Assembly: GCF_900107535.1 (NCBI RefSeq)
Contig: NZ_FNRA01000006.1
Coordinates: forward strand, 62,001-126,000
Origin: Pedobacter hartonius
Lineage (GTDB): Bacteria; Bacteroidota; Bacteroidia; Sphingobacteriales; Sphingobacteriaceae
Length of the DNA stretch: 64,000 nt
Reading direction: 5' to 3'
Shown here: piece by piece, positions 54,201-63,262 of the stretch
Layout: every line of letters begins with the position of its first letter
Numbering within the stretch: the stretch's first letter is position 1
Translations under genes and position numbers: made by a program
The notes under the pieces: model-generated
Databases searched by the model: none
What the model was told of the DNA's origin: nothing
The model's input: only the letters and a program-made list of their open reading frames with translations

Positions 54201-57200
54201 AGTGCACGTATTCCGGTTACTGTTACCGTGAATCCTACTCCGGAGCCACCAACACTGATTTCCAGCAATTTAACGGTCAGCAGCGGACAAACAGCAACCC
54301 TTCAGGCCAGTGCCGATGCAAGTGCTACAATTTTCTGGTACACTACCCCGGCAGGGGGCGTGGCTGCAGGGTCGGGCGCGTCATTTACAACACCTCCGCT
54401 TACGGTATCAACAACATATTACGCAGGGACAATCAACAGCTCAGGCTGCCCGAGCCTGACCAGGGTTCCTGCGTTGGTATCAGTGATCAGCGGTCCTGTT
54501 AATCCAAACTGTAATGCCGCAACTTCGCAGCAGAGTAATATTACCGGACTGCTTTGTATAGGCTGTTCTATCCAGAATCCGGGTAACTCTACGGATGCTG
54601 ATCCAAATAATTTCACGGAGATCAGGCTGACGGTGGGAGCGGCCTCCACTGCGTATCAGCGCCTGATCTTCCAGAGAGCTGGTATCGCAACAGACAGTAT
54701 TCGTGTGGACCTGGAAACACCTACCGGGTTGATAGACCTTAGTGTTCTTAATGGTATCACTATCAATGTGATGAATGGCAATACAGTAGTAAGAAGTTAC
54801 CCATTAAATAATTCACTCGTAAACCTGAGCTTGTTGACAGGTAACAGATTTAAGGCTACAGTTGCGGCAACTGCTGCATATGACAGGGTGGAAGTAAGTT
54901 ATAGTCCTCTTGTTGTGGCTTTAACCAGTCTGAACATCTATGGTGCGCAGGTGATCCTGCCCAATCCTACCATCGTTTCCGGAAACCAGACGATCTGTTC
55001 GGGAAGTACTGCCAGCTTAAGCGCTACAGCTTTGGGTGGCACCACACTTACCTGGTATAGTGCGGCAACAGGAGGCAGCGTCCTGCAAACCGGTGGCACG
55101 TATACTACCCCTGCACTGACCGCAGCAACAACCTATTATATAGAAGTAAGCAGTAACGGCTGTGCCAACCCTGTAAGGGTTCCGGTTACCGTGACGGTCA
55201 CCCCTGCGGTGGCTAACCCTGTACTGGCAGCTGTTGCTCCGGTTTGCGCCGGGTCCCCTGCGGTACTTTCAGTGGCTAACCCACAGGCAGGCATTACCTA
55301 CAAGTGGTATACTGCAGCTACGGGCGGAACCGCTGTGTTTACAGACAGTATTTTTGTTACTCCGGCACTTACTGCCAATACTACCTATTATTTAGAAGCC
55401 TCAAATGGAAATTGTATATCCGCAAGCCGTGTGGCCGCTGCTGTTACTGTTAACCCACGTCCGGTTCTTCCGCAGATCCAGGCTTCCGCAACTACGGTAA
55501 CACAAGGGCAATCGGTAAGTTTAACAGCTACCTCTACAGAAACTGATGTAGTGTTTAACTGGTACAATACCCCTGACGGTACTACCCCAGTATTTACAGG
55601 ACCAAATTATATTACACCAGCGCTTTCTGCTACGACTACATTCTATCTGGAAGCCACCTCTTCTGTTACCGGCTGCGCCTCATCCACACGCGTGCAGCAA
55701 ACCATTACTGTAAACGGAACCGGTATACCAGTTCCTGTACTGTGCGAAACGCCTGTCAGCCAGACTACCGGAGTTAACGGCACACTCTCCCTGCTGGCCA
55801 GGGTAGATAGCCCGGGCCTGGCAATAGATGGCGACCAGCAAACCGGTTCTACACTTTCAATCCCTATCGGGATCAATGCGTCTGTATTCCAGAAAGTCAA
55901 TTTTACCGGATTATCCAATGTTGGCGATACTGTCCGTATCCGTTTAACAGCTACCAACCAGTTACTGTCGCTTTCACTTTTATCCGGAATTACAGTGACC
56001 ACCTATCAGGGTAATGCAAGCAACAATGACGGGGTCGTATTGAATAACGGACTGATCACTCTTCAGTTGCTAAACGGAGGTGCCGAGGCATTGATTAACC
56101 TGGTGCCCGCTGCGCAGTTTGATGCTGCAGAGGTCAGGCTTGGTTCCGGGCTATTGGGAGCACTTTCAGCTGTAAATTTCAATTATGCAAGAAGAATAAC
56201 GAAAGCGGCAGTTCTTGCTGCCGATACAGTAAGCGCATGTTTAAACACTACCGCTACTTTAACGGTAAGCAATCCGCAACCGGGTATTGTTTACAAATGG
56301 TATGACGCCGCAGGCAACTACCAGGGTAATGATGGCCCAACATTCGTCACTCCGCCTGTTACTGCGGATACAAAATTCTTTGTGGAAGCTTCGAGAGGCG
56401 GATGTGGTGGTTCAAGAACCACGGCAAATGTCCTTCTTACCCCTGCTCCGCAGGTACCGGCACTGCTTTCGGCGACGGAACAGACCTGTCAGAATGCAAA
56501 CCTTGTTTTACAGGTGCAGAACCCGCAGGCGGGGGTAAGTTACCAATGGTATCTTGACAATACAGCAATCACTGGTGCTACCGGTGCTTCATACAGTATT
56601 ACCAATATACAGACTACCGGTGTTTATTCGGTTGAAGCAGTGAACAGCTGCGCTGCGGTATCGGCAAGGGCCACCGTAACGGTAACTGTCGGATCGCTGA
56701 CTGCACCGGTGCTTAATCCGCTGGCAATAACCATCAACTCAGGAGAGCAGACTATACTTACTGCAAGTTCATCAACTTCAGATCTCACTTATACCTGGTA
56801 TACTTCAGATCCTGCTGTTCCGGGAGCAATTCCGGTATCCACAGCAGGAAATGGTGCAAACGGAAGTTTTATCACGCTGAACTTAACCAGCACTACAACC
56901 TATTATGTAACTGCTCAAAGCAATACCGTTGGCGGATGTATATCTCCGGCAGCTACGGTAGTGGTTACCGTAAACCCTGTATCAACAAATCCCGGTTCGG
57001 TTCCATGTGAACCGGCCATCAGCCAGTCGGTACGAAGCGGCGGTACCCTTTCAGCATCTGCAGGCGTTGCCAATCCTGGCCTTGCCGTGGATGACGATGC
57101 GGAAACCAGCTCTTCATTATTTATCCCGTTTGGTATCAATAGTTTTGTGGCACAAAAAGTAAACTTCACCGGCTTATCACAGGTAGGCGATACGGTACGC

Positions 57201-60200
57201 ATCCGTTTATCTTCTCCTGCCGGAATGCTTTCGGCAGCTGTAGGTTCAAGTATCACGCTGACCACCTATAACGGTGCTGCAGGCAATGCCGATGAAAGAA
57301 CGATCGCAAGTTCTGCCGTTAACCTGCAGTTGGGCGGTGGCGGAACAAGCGCAATCATCAGTTTTGTACCTGCACAGGTATTCGATGGGGTAGAGGTTAA
57401 ACTGAATTCCGGCTTGCTAGGTGTCCTTAGTGCAGTGAATTTAAACTACGCCAGAAGGATCATCCTTGCGCCCTCAGTAACTGCTGCTAATGTTACCATT
57501 TGTGAAGGCAGCCAGGCTACGCTTGCGGTGGCAAACCCACCGGCAGGTATTACCTACCGCTGGTACAGGGATGCGGCGCTGGTTGCAACTACCGCTACCT
57601 ATCAGACACCGGCAGACCTGCTGGCAGGGACATATAACTATTTTGTGTCTGCAAACCGCAACGGTTGTGAAAGTGCGAAGGTTCCTGTAACGGTAACCGT
57701 ATTGGGGATACCTGCAGCACCTGTGCCAAGTCCTGCAAACCCGGCCACAACCTGTCCGAATACTCCTGTTACGCTTAGCGTTAACCAGGTTGCCGGTGTT
57801 ACCTATAACTGGTACGATGCGCTGATAGGCGGAAATCTGCTCGCTTCCAATACCAATTCATATACAACGTCAGGTTTGCTGGCCGTAGGTACTACAGACT
57901 TCTATGTAGAAGCTGTAAACAGCAATTCATGCATCAATACATCGGCAAGAACAAAAGTATCCGTTACCGTAAATCCTGATGCCACAGCAGCAGATATCGC
58001 TGTTGCCGGTGCAGGCCAGCCTGTATGTGCAGGATCAGGCGTTACCTTAACCGCCAGCAGTACTACCGTAACCAATCCGGTGTTCACCTGGTACAGCGAT
58101 GCAGCCCTGACCAATGCGGTATTTACAGGAGCGGTGTTTAATATCGCAGCCGTACCCGCAACTACAAACTATTATGTAACGGTAAGGGGCGACAATAAAT
58201 GTGAAAATAAAGCAGGTACTGCGCTGCTTGTCACGCTTCAGGTCAATCCCGCAAGTGTGGCGGCCGATATCACCATTAGCGGCATTCCGGCCAGTCTTTG
58301 TTCAGGAACGGCTGTTACTTTGACAGCCAGCAGTACTACGGTAACCAACCCTGTCTTCACCTGGTACATCGATGCAGCCTTAACGAATGCTGTATTTACC
58401 GGCCCTTCCTATACCACCCCTGCATTAACTGGCAATACAAACTTTTACGTTACCGTACAGGGCTCAGATAAATGCCCGAATACTGCGGCAAATGCAAAAG
58501 TGGTCATGCTCAATGTGAACCCAACGGCAACTCCTGCAGATATCAATATCAATGGTGTACCGGCCAGTGTTTGTTCAGGATCAGGAGTGACATTAACAGC
58601 CAGCAGTACCATGGTCATCAACCCGGTATTTACCTGGTACACCGACGCCGCTTTAACCAATGCCGTGTTCACGGGAGCTGTGTACAATACACCTTCTGTC
58701 ACTTCAACCACAACTTACTATGTAACCGTACGTGGCGACAATAAATGTGAGAACGTTGCAGGCGCAGCTGAGATAGTTACGCTAAATTCAAACCCGGCTA
58801 TCGTGTTTACCGGTGCTGCATTGCCCGGAGGAACAGTGCCTGTGCTGTATGTTGCCCAGATCAGCCCTGCAACAGGCGGTACACCGGGTTATACCTATAT
58901 TGTTGCCTCAGGAAATACATTGCCGGCAGGGCTATCCCTGACCAGCGGAGGTTTGCTGACAGGAATACCAACTATTGCAGGCAACTATACTTTTGCTATC
59001 ACTGTTACCGATAGCAGGGGCTGTAATGCAACGGCTACCTTCACTTTAAATATCGGCAGTACCGGTTTGATGACTTTACCACCGGCTACTTTGCATGACG
59101 GGATAGTAGGATCGCCATATGCGCCTGAAACCTTACCAGCCCCGGTTGGTGGTACAGGTCCGTATACGTACGTTGCTACCAATATCCCTCCGGGATTTGT
59201 GTTTAACACCACCACCAGGGAACTTTCGGGAACGCCGACACTGGGCGGAACCTTCACGATGACGGTTACCGTTACTGACGCCAACGGATTAACAGCAACT
59301 ACCAATTATACCGTTGTAGTGACAGTACCTGCGCCGGTTGTTGCAAATGCCGAAAGCTGTAACGGAAGCAGCGCAGTCCTGACAGTTGCCAATCCTGTGA
59401 ACAATGTAACGTATAACTGGTATGCTTCGGCATCCGGCGGTGCAATACTTGGTACGGGCACAACCTTCCAGACACCTGCAATTACAGCAACTACCATGTA
59501 TTATGCAGAAGGAGTTTCCGGTACGGCGAAAAGCAGCAGAACTGCTGTAACCGTTACGCTGAAACCAAGCGCAACAGCAACAGATATTACAATCGCAGGA
59601 ATACCTGTAAGCAGCTGTTCGGGATCCGGCGTAACCCTATCTGCAAGCAGCACCACTGTAACCAACCCGGTGTTCACCTGGTATACTGATATCGCTTTAA
59701 CAAATGCAGTATTTACGGGTGATACTTATGTGATCCCTGCCCTTACTGCAAATACCAATTATTTTGTAAGTGTCCGTGGAGATAACAAGTGCGAAAACGA
59801 GGCCGGAACAGGTAAGGCCGTAGCCTTAAGTGTAAATCCGCCGGTTATTTTCAATGGCGGGGCCTTGGGTGCTGCAACGGCCTCCACAGTTTATTCTGTA
59901 CAGATCAACTCTGCAACGGGAGGCACACCGGGATATATCTATACTGCACCGGCAGGAACTACTTTGCCTGCAGGTTTATCATTGTCTGCCAGCGGTGTCA
60001 TCTCAGGAACACCAACCGTTCCGGGTGTTTATACATTCGCATTGACAGCTACTGACAGCAGGGGTTGTACGGCTACAGCCAATTTCTCCTTAACAGTAAA
60101 CGGACCGGGTGTCAATCCAATGGTGCTTCCGCCTGCAACTTTACCAAACGGGGAAGTCGGATCACCTTATGCCCCGCAAATCTTGCCTGCTGTAACCGGC

Positions 60201-62234
60201 GGAACAGGCCCTTATGTTTATGTAGCTACGAATCTGCCTCCGGGACTGGTATTCAATCCTGCAACGAGGGAGTTAACAGGAACCCCAACATCAGGCGGTA
60301 CCTTTACCTTAACAGTTACGGTGACTGATGCCGGCGGGGCAACAGCTACTGCAAATTATACCGTAGTGGTGACAGTTCCGGCTCCTGTAGTTCCGAACGT
60401 GACCAGCTGCGGCGGAACAAGCGTGACTTTAACCGTACAGAATCCGGTGGCAGGAGTGACCTATAACTGGTATAACGCTGCATCCGGAGGAAATGTACTG
60501 GCCACAGGAACAAACTTCCAGACGCCGGTTGTCACTGCGGCTACCATCTATTATGCAGAAGGTACATCCGGCACTGCGGTAAGTACCAGAACAGCAGTCA
60601 ATGTTGGCCTGGGCTCAAAAGCAACCAGCGCTGATATCACCAGCACTGGTGAACCGGCATCGGCCGTATGTTCAGGATCGGCACTGAGCTTAACAGCAAG
60701 CAGTACAACGGTCACTAACCCGGTATTCACCTGGTATACAGACGCTGCATTAGCCAACGCCGTATTCACCGGAGCGGTGTATAACATTCCTTCAGTAGTA
60801 GCTGACGCTACTTATTATGTGACCGTACGCGGAACTAATCAGTGTGAGAATGCTGCGGGAACCGCACGTGTAGTCACCATCACCGTCAACCCTGCAATGA
60901 ACTTTAACACTACAGTACTGCCTGCTGCAAACAGGGGTACTGCTTATGTGGCAAGGATCAATGCCGCAACGGGCGGAACTCCGGGTTATACCTACACCTT
61001 AGCTTCGGGCAGTACACTTCCGGCAGGCCTGTCGCTGTCTGCAGCAGGTATCATCTCAGGAACACCAACAGTTTCCGGAAACTATACTTTCTCTGTCACT
61101 GCCACAGACAGCAGGGGCTGTAACGCAACGGCTGCTTTCACACTGAGTGTGGGTAGCATAGTAACAGTGCCCATGTCATTACCGCCGGCTACACTGCCTG
61201 ACGGAATAATAGGTACAGTTTATACCCCTCAAACCCTACCTGCAGTAACCGGCGGCACCGGGCCTTTTACTTATGTAGCGACAAACCTTCCTCCGGGATT
61301 AACATTTAACCCTGCAACAAGGGAAATTACCGGCACTCCAACGCTTGGCGGCACGTTCACGGTCACCGTTACGGTGACCGATGCAACGGGCGCCACAGCC
61401 ACCGGAACCTATGTGATCGTTGTCAGGGTACCTAATCCTGTGGTGCTTAGCGCACAAACCTGCGATGGAAGTGGTGCTACCCTGATGCTGAGTAATGCAG
61501 TTGCGGGAGTTACCTACAACTGGTACGCTACTGCTACCGGCGGAACTATCCTCGGCACAGGCGCCAGCTTCCAGACACCGGCCTTAACCACCAGCACCAG
61601 CTATTATGTGGAAGGGATTTCAGGCACCGCGGTAAGCAGCAGGACCCTGGCCAATGTAGTGATACTGGCTAAACTGGGTACACCGGTAGTGACCAGGCAG
61701 TCGAGCACGTTTACCAGCATCACCTTTAGCTGGAACGCCGTTACCGGTGCCTCGTCTTATGAAGTGTCAAAAGATGCAGGTGCAACCTGGGAAACACCAG
61801 GTTCAGGCGCTTCAGGAACTACCCACCTAGTTTCTGGCCTGCAAACGAATGAATCTGTAACGCTGATGGTAAGGGCTAAAGGAACCACCACCTGCCAGAC
61901 CAGTGATTCGGGTACTTACACGGCAAAAGCAAATAACGGCTCCGGTAATGATCCTGAAAACAATGACATCTTCATCCCGAATACCTTCACGCCAAACGGA
62001 GATGGTAATAACGATATCTTCTATGTCTACGGAAGTTCGCTGCTGAGTGCCAATATGCGGATATATGATCAATGGGGACATGTGATCTATATCTCTCAGC
62101 AAATGCAGAACGGATGGGACGGGACATACAGGGGCCAGCCACAGCCGAATGGGGTATATGTATATGTCATAGATGTAGTAACGAAAGATGGAACCAAAAT
62201 GATGAAAAAAGGAACCGTAACACTTTTAAAATAA
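51246..62234 (+). CDS. giant T9SS-secreted Ig-repeat surface protein (SprB-like adhesin)
   Basis: 3,662 residues. A signal peptide (YLFLIANLLTLTLFGSHSYAQ; any of three early ATG may be the start) leads to a mosaic of repeats: about eleven putative-Ig (He_PIG-like) modules with LPPATL.DG..G..Y and NPATREITGTP; many Ig-like modules with YNWY or FTWYTD; and four related ~155-residue beta domains (beginning near nt 51931, 54508, 55740 and 57003, the last two with NYARRI ends). Then come an FN3-like module (61666-61930) and a C-terminal gliding-type sorting domain (FIPNTFTPNGDGNNDIF, NGWDGTYRGQPQPNGVYVY) for type IX export. The role is likely adhesion or gliding. A PorP/SprF gene 24 bp downstream supports export by its dedicated partner. 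Confidence 0.93.
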   Translation: MKLMSTPKMIKNYLFLIANLLTLTLFGSHSYAQTKNYAEVTPSTGAIAYYTLLGNPTQAVSANAGSVTDPANAASGSSASPASLNSNYFNLLGLYSAEGEAYIQLKYGSPVTAGKTTYIPFDQPTITGINVDLLNLVGDLTGLFSKNLVKIDAYSGATAGSSGTIVPAANVTSTIVRDASGRNYFAVTSTSAYNSVRVRLRYAGSLLGLSLGAAIHLNVYTAFNYTEDNCGTSIFTNLGEAPGLNVSLTSLVSNPERAIDGNLNTFSQLQAGVIGLGSSVSQTVFLNGLSSAGDVAKVVLSQPGTILSVNVVGTITLQAYNGTIPVGGVQTASNLLNIQLLSSLNNNNRFPVYFTPGAPFDRVKVTVNNTLAIGGNILSGGLNIHEVQRTVTKPIFAGTVNGTLSICGGSSLSLSGQNLNPAYTYNFYKKTNNVTAQVAAATAGTYTESGLAAGNYTYYITAQKADCAGESDRDSVVVTVKPALLFPATTLANASAGKAYSRQITAATGGTPGYTYALAAGNSLPAGLTISPAGLITGTPATAGTANFDLVATDSFGCVTTTSFTLNVTAVLVLPTAVLPTGTVGATYPSILLPSPSGGTTPYTYTAVTMPPGLTLNPTTGEITGIPTLAGNFTFQVTLTDADGNTVSTDFTILVRNPLALPPATLSDGTTGQAYPAQIIPSATGGSGVYTYTAANVPAGLTFNPATREITGTPAQSGTFIFPVTVTDDEGRTASSNYTITVKDPLVLNTIVLSDGTVGVNYPTQTIPAATGGSGVYTYTAANVPPGLTFNPATREITGTPSQSGTFTVSVTVTDNAGAALTVPYTLRVTGTLALAPATLPNGLVGTSYTAPALPAVTGGTAPYTYAMTNLPAGLSFNPATRVISGVPTAGGSFTVTMSVTDNGGLSTSTDYALLINVPPPAVAGTTICSGSTATLTVSNPVTGVNYNFYSATGNTPLGTGTSYTTLALTQTSTFYVEAFSGTAVSARIPVTVTVNPTPEPPTLISSNLTVSSGQTATLQASADASATIFWYTTPAGGVAAGSGASFTTPPLTVSTTYYAGTINSSGCPSLTRVPALVSVISGPVNPNCNAATSQQSNITGLLCIGCSIQNPGNSTDADPNNFTEIRLTVGAASTAYQRLIFQRAGIATDSIRVDLETPTGLIDLSVLNGITINVMNGNTVVRSYPLNNSLVNLSLLTGNRFKATVAATAAYDRVEVSYSPLVVALTSLNIYGAQVILPNPTIVSGNQTICSGSTASLSATALGGTTLTWYSAATGGSVLQTGGTYTTPALTAATTYYIEVSSNGCANPVRVPVTVTVTPAVANPVLAAVAPVCAGSPAVLSVANPQAGITYKWYTAATGGTAVFTDSIFVTPALTANTTYYLEASNGNCISASRVAAAVTVNPRPVLPQIQASATTVTQGQSVSLTATSTETDVVFNWYNTPDGTTPVFTGPNYITPALSATTTFYLEATSSVTGCASSTRVQQTITVNGTGIPVPVLCETPVSQTTGVNGTLSLLARVDSPGLAIDGDQQTGSTLSIPIGINASVFQKVNFTGLSNVGDTVRIRLTATNQLLSLSLLSGITVTTYQGNASNNDGVVLNNGLITLQLLNGGAEALINLVPAAQFDAAEVRLGSGLLGALSAVNFNYARRITKAAVLAADTVSACLNTTATLTVSNPQPGIVYKWYDAAGNYQGNDGPTFVTPPVTADTKFFVEASRGGCGGSRTTANVLLTPAPQVPALLSATEQTCQNANLVLQVQNPQAGVSYQWYLDNTAITGATGASYSITNIQTTGVYSVEAVNSCAAVSARATVTVTVGSLTAPVLNPLAITINSGEQTILTASSSTSDLTYTWYTSDPAVPGAIPVSTAGNGANGSFITLNLTSTTTYYVTAQSNTVGGCISPAATVVVTVNPVSTNPGSVPCEPAISQSVRSGGTLSASAGVANPGLAVDDDAETSSSLFIPFGINSFVAQKVNFTGLSQVGDTVRIRLSSPAGMLSAAVGSSITLTTYNGAAGNADERTIASSAVNLQLGGGGTSAIISFVPAQVFDGVEVKLNSGLLGVLSAVNLNYARRIILAPSVTAANVTICEGSQATLAVANPPAGITYRWYRDAALVATTATYQTPADLLAGTYNYFVSANRNGCESAKVPVTVTVLGIPAAPVPSPANPATTCPNTPVTLSVNQVAGVTYNWYDALIGGNLLASNTNSYTTSGLLAVGTTDFYVEAVNSNSCINTSARTKVSVTVNPDATAADIAVAGAGQPVCAGSGVTLTASSTTVTNPVFTWYSDAALTNAVFTGAVFNIAAVPATTNYYVTVRGDNKCENKAGTALLVTLQVNPASVAADITISGIPASLCSGTAVTLTASSTTVTNPVFTWYIDAALTNAVFTGPSYTTPALTGNTNFYVTVQGSDKCPNTAANAKVVMLNVNPTATPADININGVPASVCSGSGVTLTASSTMVINPVFTWYTDAALTNAVFTGAVYNTPSVTSTTTYYVTVRGDNKCENVAGAAEIVTLNSNPAIVFTGAALPGGTVPVLYVAQISPATGGTPGYTYIVASGNTLPAGLSLTSGGLLTGIPTIAGNYTFAITVTDSRGCNATATFTLNIGSTGLMTLPPATLHDGIVGSPYAPETLPAPVGGTGPYTYVATNIPPGFVFNTTTRELSGTPTLGGTFTMTVTVTDANGLTATTNYTVVVTVPAPVVANAESCNGSSAVLTVANPVNNVTYNWYASASGGAILGTGTTFQTPAITATTMYYAEGVSGTAKSSRTAVTVTLKPSATATDITIAGIPVSSCSGSGVTLSASSTTVTNPVFTWYTDIALTNAVFTGDTYVIPALTANTNYFVSVRGDNKCENEAGTGKAVALSVNPPVIFNGGALGAATASTVYSVQINSATGGTPGYIYTAPAGTTLPAGLSLSASGVISGTPTVPGVYTFALTATDSRGCTATANFSLTVNGPGVNPMVLPPATLPNGEVGSPYAPQILPAVTGGTGPYVYVATNLPPGLVFNPATRELTGTPTSGGTFTLTVTVTDAGGATATANYTVVVTVPAPVVPNVTSCGGTSVTLTVQNPVAGVTYNWYNAASGGNVLATGTNFQTPVVTAATIYYAEGTSGTAVSTRTAVNVGLGSKATSADITSTGEPASAVCSGSALSLTASSTTVTNPVFTWYTDAALANAVFTGAVYNIPSVVADATYYVTVRGTNQCENAAGTARVVTITVNPAMNFNTTVLPAANRGTAYVARINAATGGTPGYTYTLASGSTLPAGLSLSAAGIISGTPTVSGNYTFSVTATDSRGCNATAAFTLSVGSIVTVPMSLPPATLPDGIIGTVYTPQTLPAVTGGTGPFTYVATNLPPGLTFNPATREITGTPTLGGTFTVTVTVTDATGATATGTYVIVVRVPNPVVLSAQTCDGSGATLMLSNAVAGVTYNWYATATGGTILGTGASFQTPALTTSTSYYVEGISGTAVSSRTLANVVILAKLGTPVVTRQSSTFTSITFSWNAVTGASSYEVSKDAGATWETPGSGASGTTHLVSGLQTNESVTLMVRAKGTTTCQTSDSGTYTAKANNGSGNDPENNDIFIPNTFTPNGDGNNDIFYVYGSSLLSANMRIYDQWGHVIYISQQMQNGWDGTYRGQPQPNGVYVYVIDVVTKDGTKMMKKGTVTLLK
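58800..61665 (+). repeat. tandem four-module super-repeat in the giant surface protein gene
   Basis: The module order putative-Ig, putative-Ig, Ig(YNWY), Ig(FTWYTD) occurs from about 58800, again from about 59836 and a third time from about 60891, where an FN3-like module replaces the last Ig. Unit length is about 1,036-1,055 bp. Protein identity between units is high (for example LPPATL, TGGTGPY, NLPPGLVFNPATREL). Confidence 0.85.
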
Positions 62235-62258
62235 GATCCGTAACCTGAAATCAAGAAT

Positions 62259-63251
62259 ATGAAGAAACTTATAAAAATCGTCTCATTTGGCATATTATGC
62301 ATGTTGGGAGCTACAAGGGTTAATGCACAGATTGATCCTCACTTTTCTCAGTATTATGCAAATCCCCTATGGCTCAACCCGGGTCTTACCGGAGTAATCA
62401 ATGGAGATTACCGGGTGACCATCAATGCAAAGCAGCAATGGAGTTCCATCTCCAATTCATACCTTACAGCAGGCGCTTCATTTGATACGGCGCCTACTAA
62501 GAACCTTTCCTTTGGCGGAATGGTTCTCAACCAGCGTGCCGGTGCAGTCAGTTATAATTACCTGAATGCGCTGGCCTCTGCCGCCTACCGTGTCCGCTTC
62601 GGGCAGGCAGGTTTGAATATTGTCAACTTTGGTATCCAGGCCGGAATCCTGAACAAGAGTTTTGATCCCTCGAAGATCACTACCGGTAGCCAGTTCTCAG
62701 GTGGGGAATTTGATGGCATGCTGCCCACAAATGAAACGTTCAATTCTTCAAATACACTTGCCCCTGATGTAAATTTCGGGGTCGTGTATTTTGACGCAAA
62801 TGACAATAAGCAAGTGAATATCTTTGCGGGAGCAGCGGCCAATCACCTCACCAGGCCAATAGACCGTTTCCTGGGCAATGACGTAAGAATACCCATCAGG
62901 TCTACTTTTCATGGCGGTGCACGCATCAAGATCAGTGATGCGCTCGATATTACCCCGAATGGGCTGTACATGAGGCAGGGTACTGCCAGGGAGACCTCTC
63001 TGGGTGCCTATGCACAGTATTTTGTCAATCCCGAGACGAACCTTTTGTTTGGCTCAAACTACAGAAAGGATGATGCCGCCATCGCTTATTTTGGTATGCA
63101 GCTGAAAAACATTGCCTTTGGCCTGAGTTATGATTTTAACACTTCCAACCTCAGCCGTGCAACAGGCAGCAGGGGAGGCCTGGAGATATCAGTCTCCTTC
63201 ACCAGCCGTAAGGGAATTATAGGCCCCAACTTTTTTTGTCCACGATTATAA
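62259..63251 (+). CDS. PorP/SprF family type IX secretion membrane protein
   Basis: 330 residues with a signal peptide (IVSFGILCMLGATRVNAQ). The mature start QIDPHFSQYYANPLWLNPGLTG is the family signature, followed by a beta-barrel-like pattern up to the C-terminal strand. Paralogues of this family sit beside large T9SS cargo with gliding-type C-termini and are needed for their export or anchoring, as SprF is for SprB. Here it begins 24 bp after the giant protein and 11 bp before the PorE-like gene. Confidence 0.93.
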   Translation: MKKLIKIVSFGILCMLGATRVNAQIDPHFSQYYANPLWLNPGLTGVINGDYRVTINAKQQWSSISNSYLTAGASFDTAPTKNLSFGGMVLNQRAGAVSYNYLNALASAAYRVRFGQAGLNIVNFGIQAGILNKSFDPSKITTGSQFSGGEFDGMLPTNETFNSSNTLAPDVNFGVVYFDANDNKQVNIFAGAAANHLTRPIDRFLGNDVRIPIRSTFHGGARIKISDALDITPNGLYMRQGTARETSLGAYAQYFVNPETNLLFGSNYRKDDAAIAYFGMQLKNIAFGLSYDFNTSNLSRATGSRGGLEISVSFTSRKGIIGPNFFCPRL

Positions 63252-63262
63252 CCTGACACTTT

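Noticed and set aside
58000..61000. Periodic repeats considered as a CRISPR array
   Set aside because: The repeats are protein-coding Ig modules of about 240-270 bp in a single open frame, not short direct repeats with spacers.
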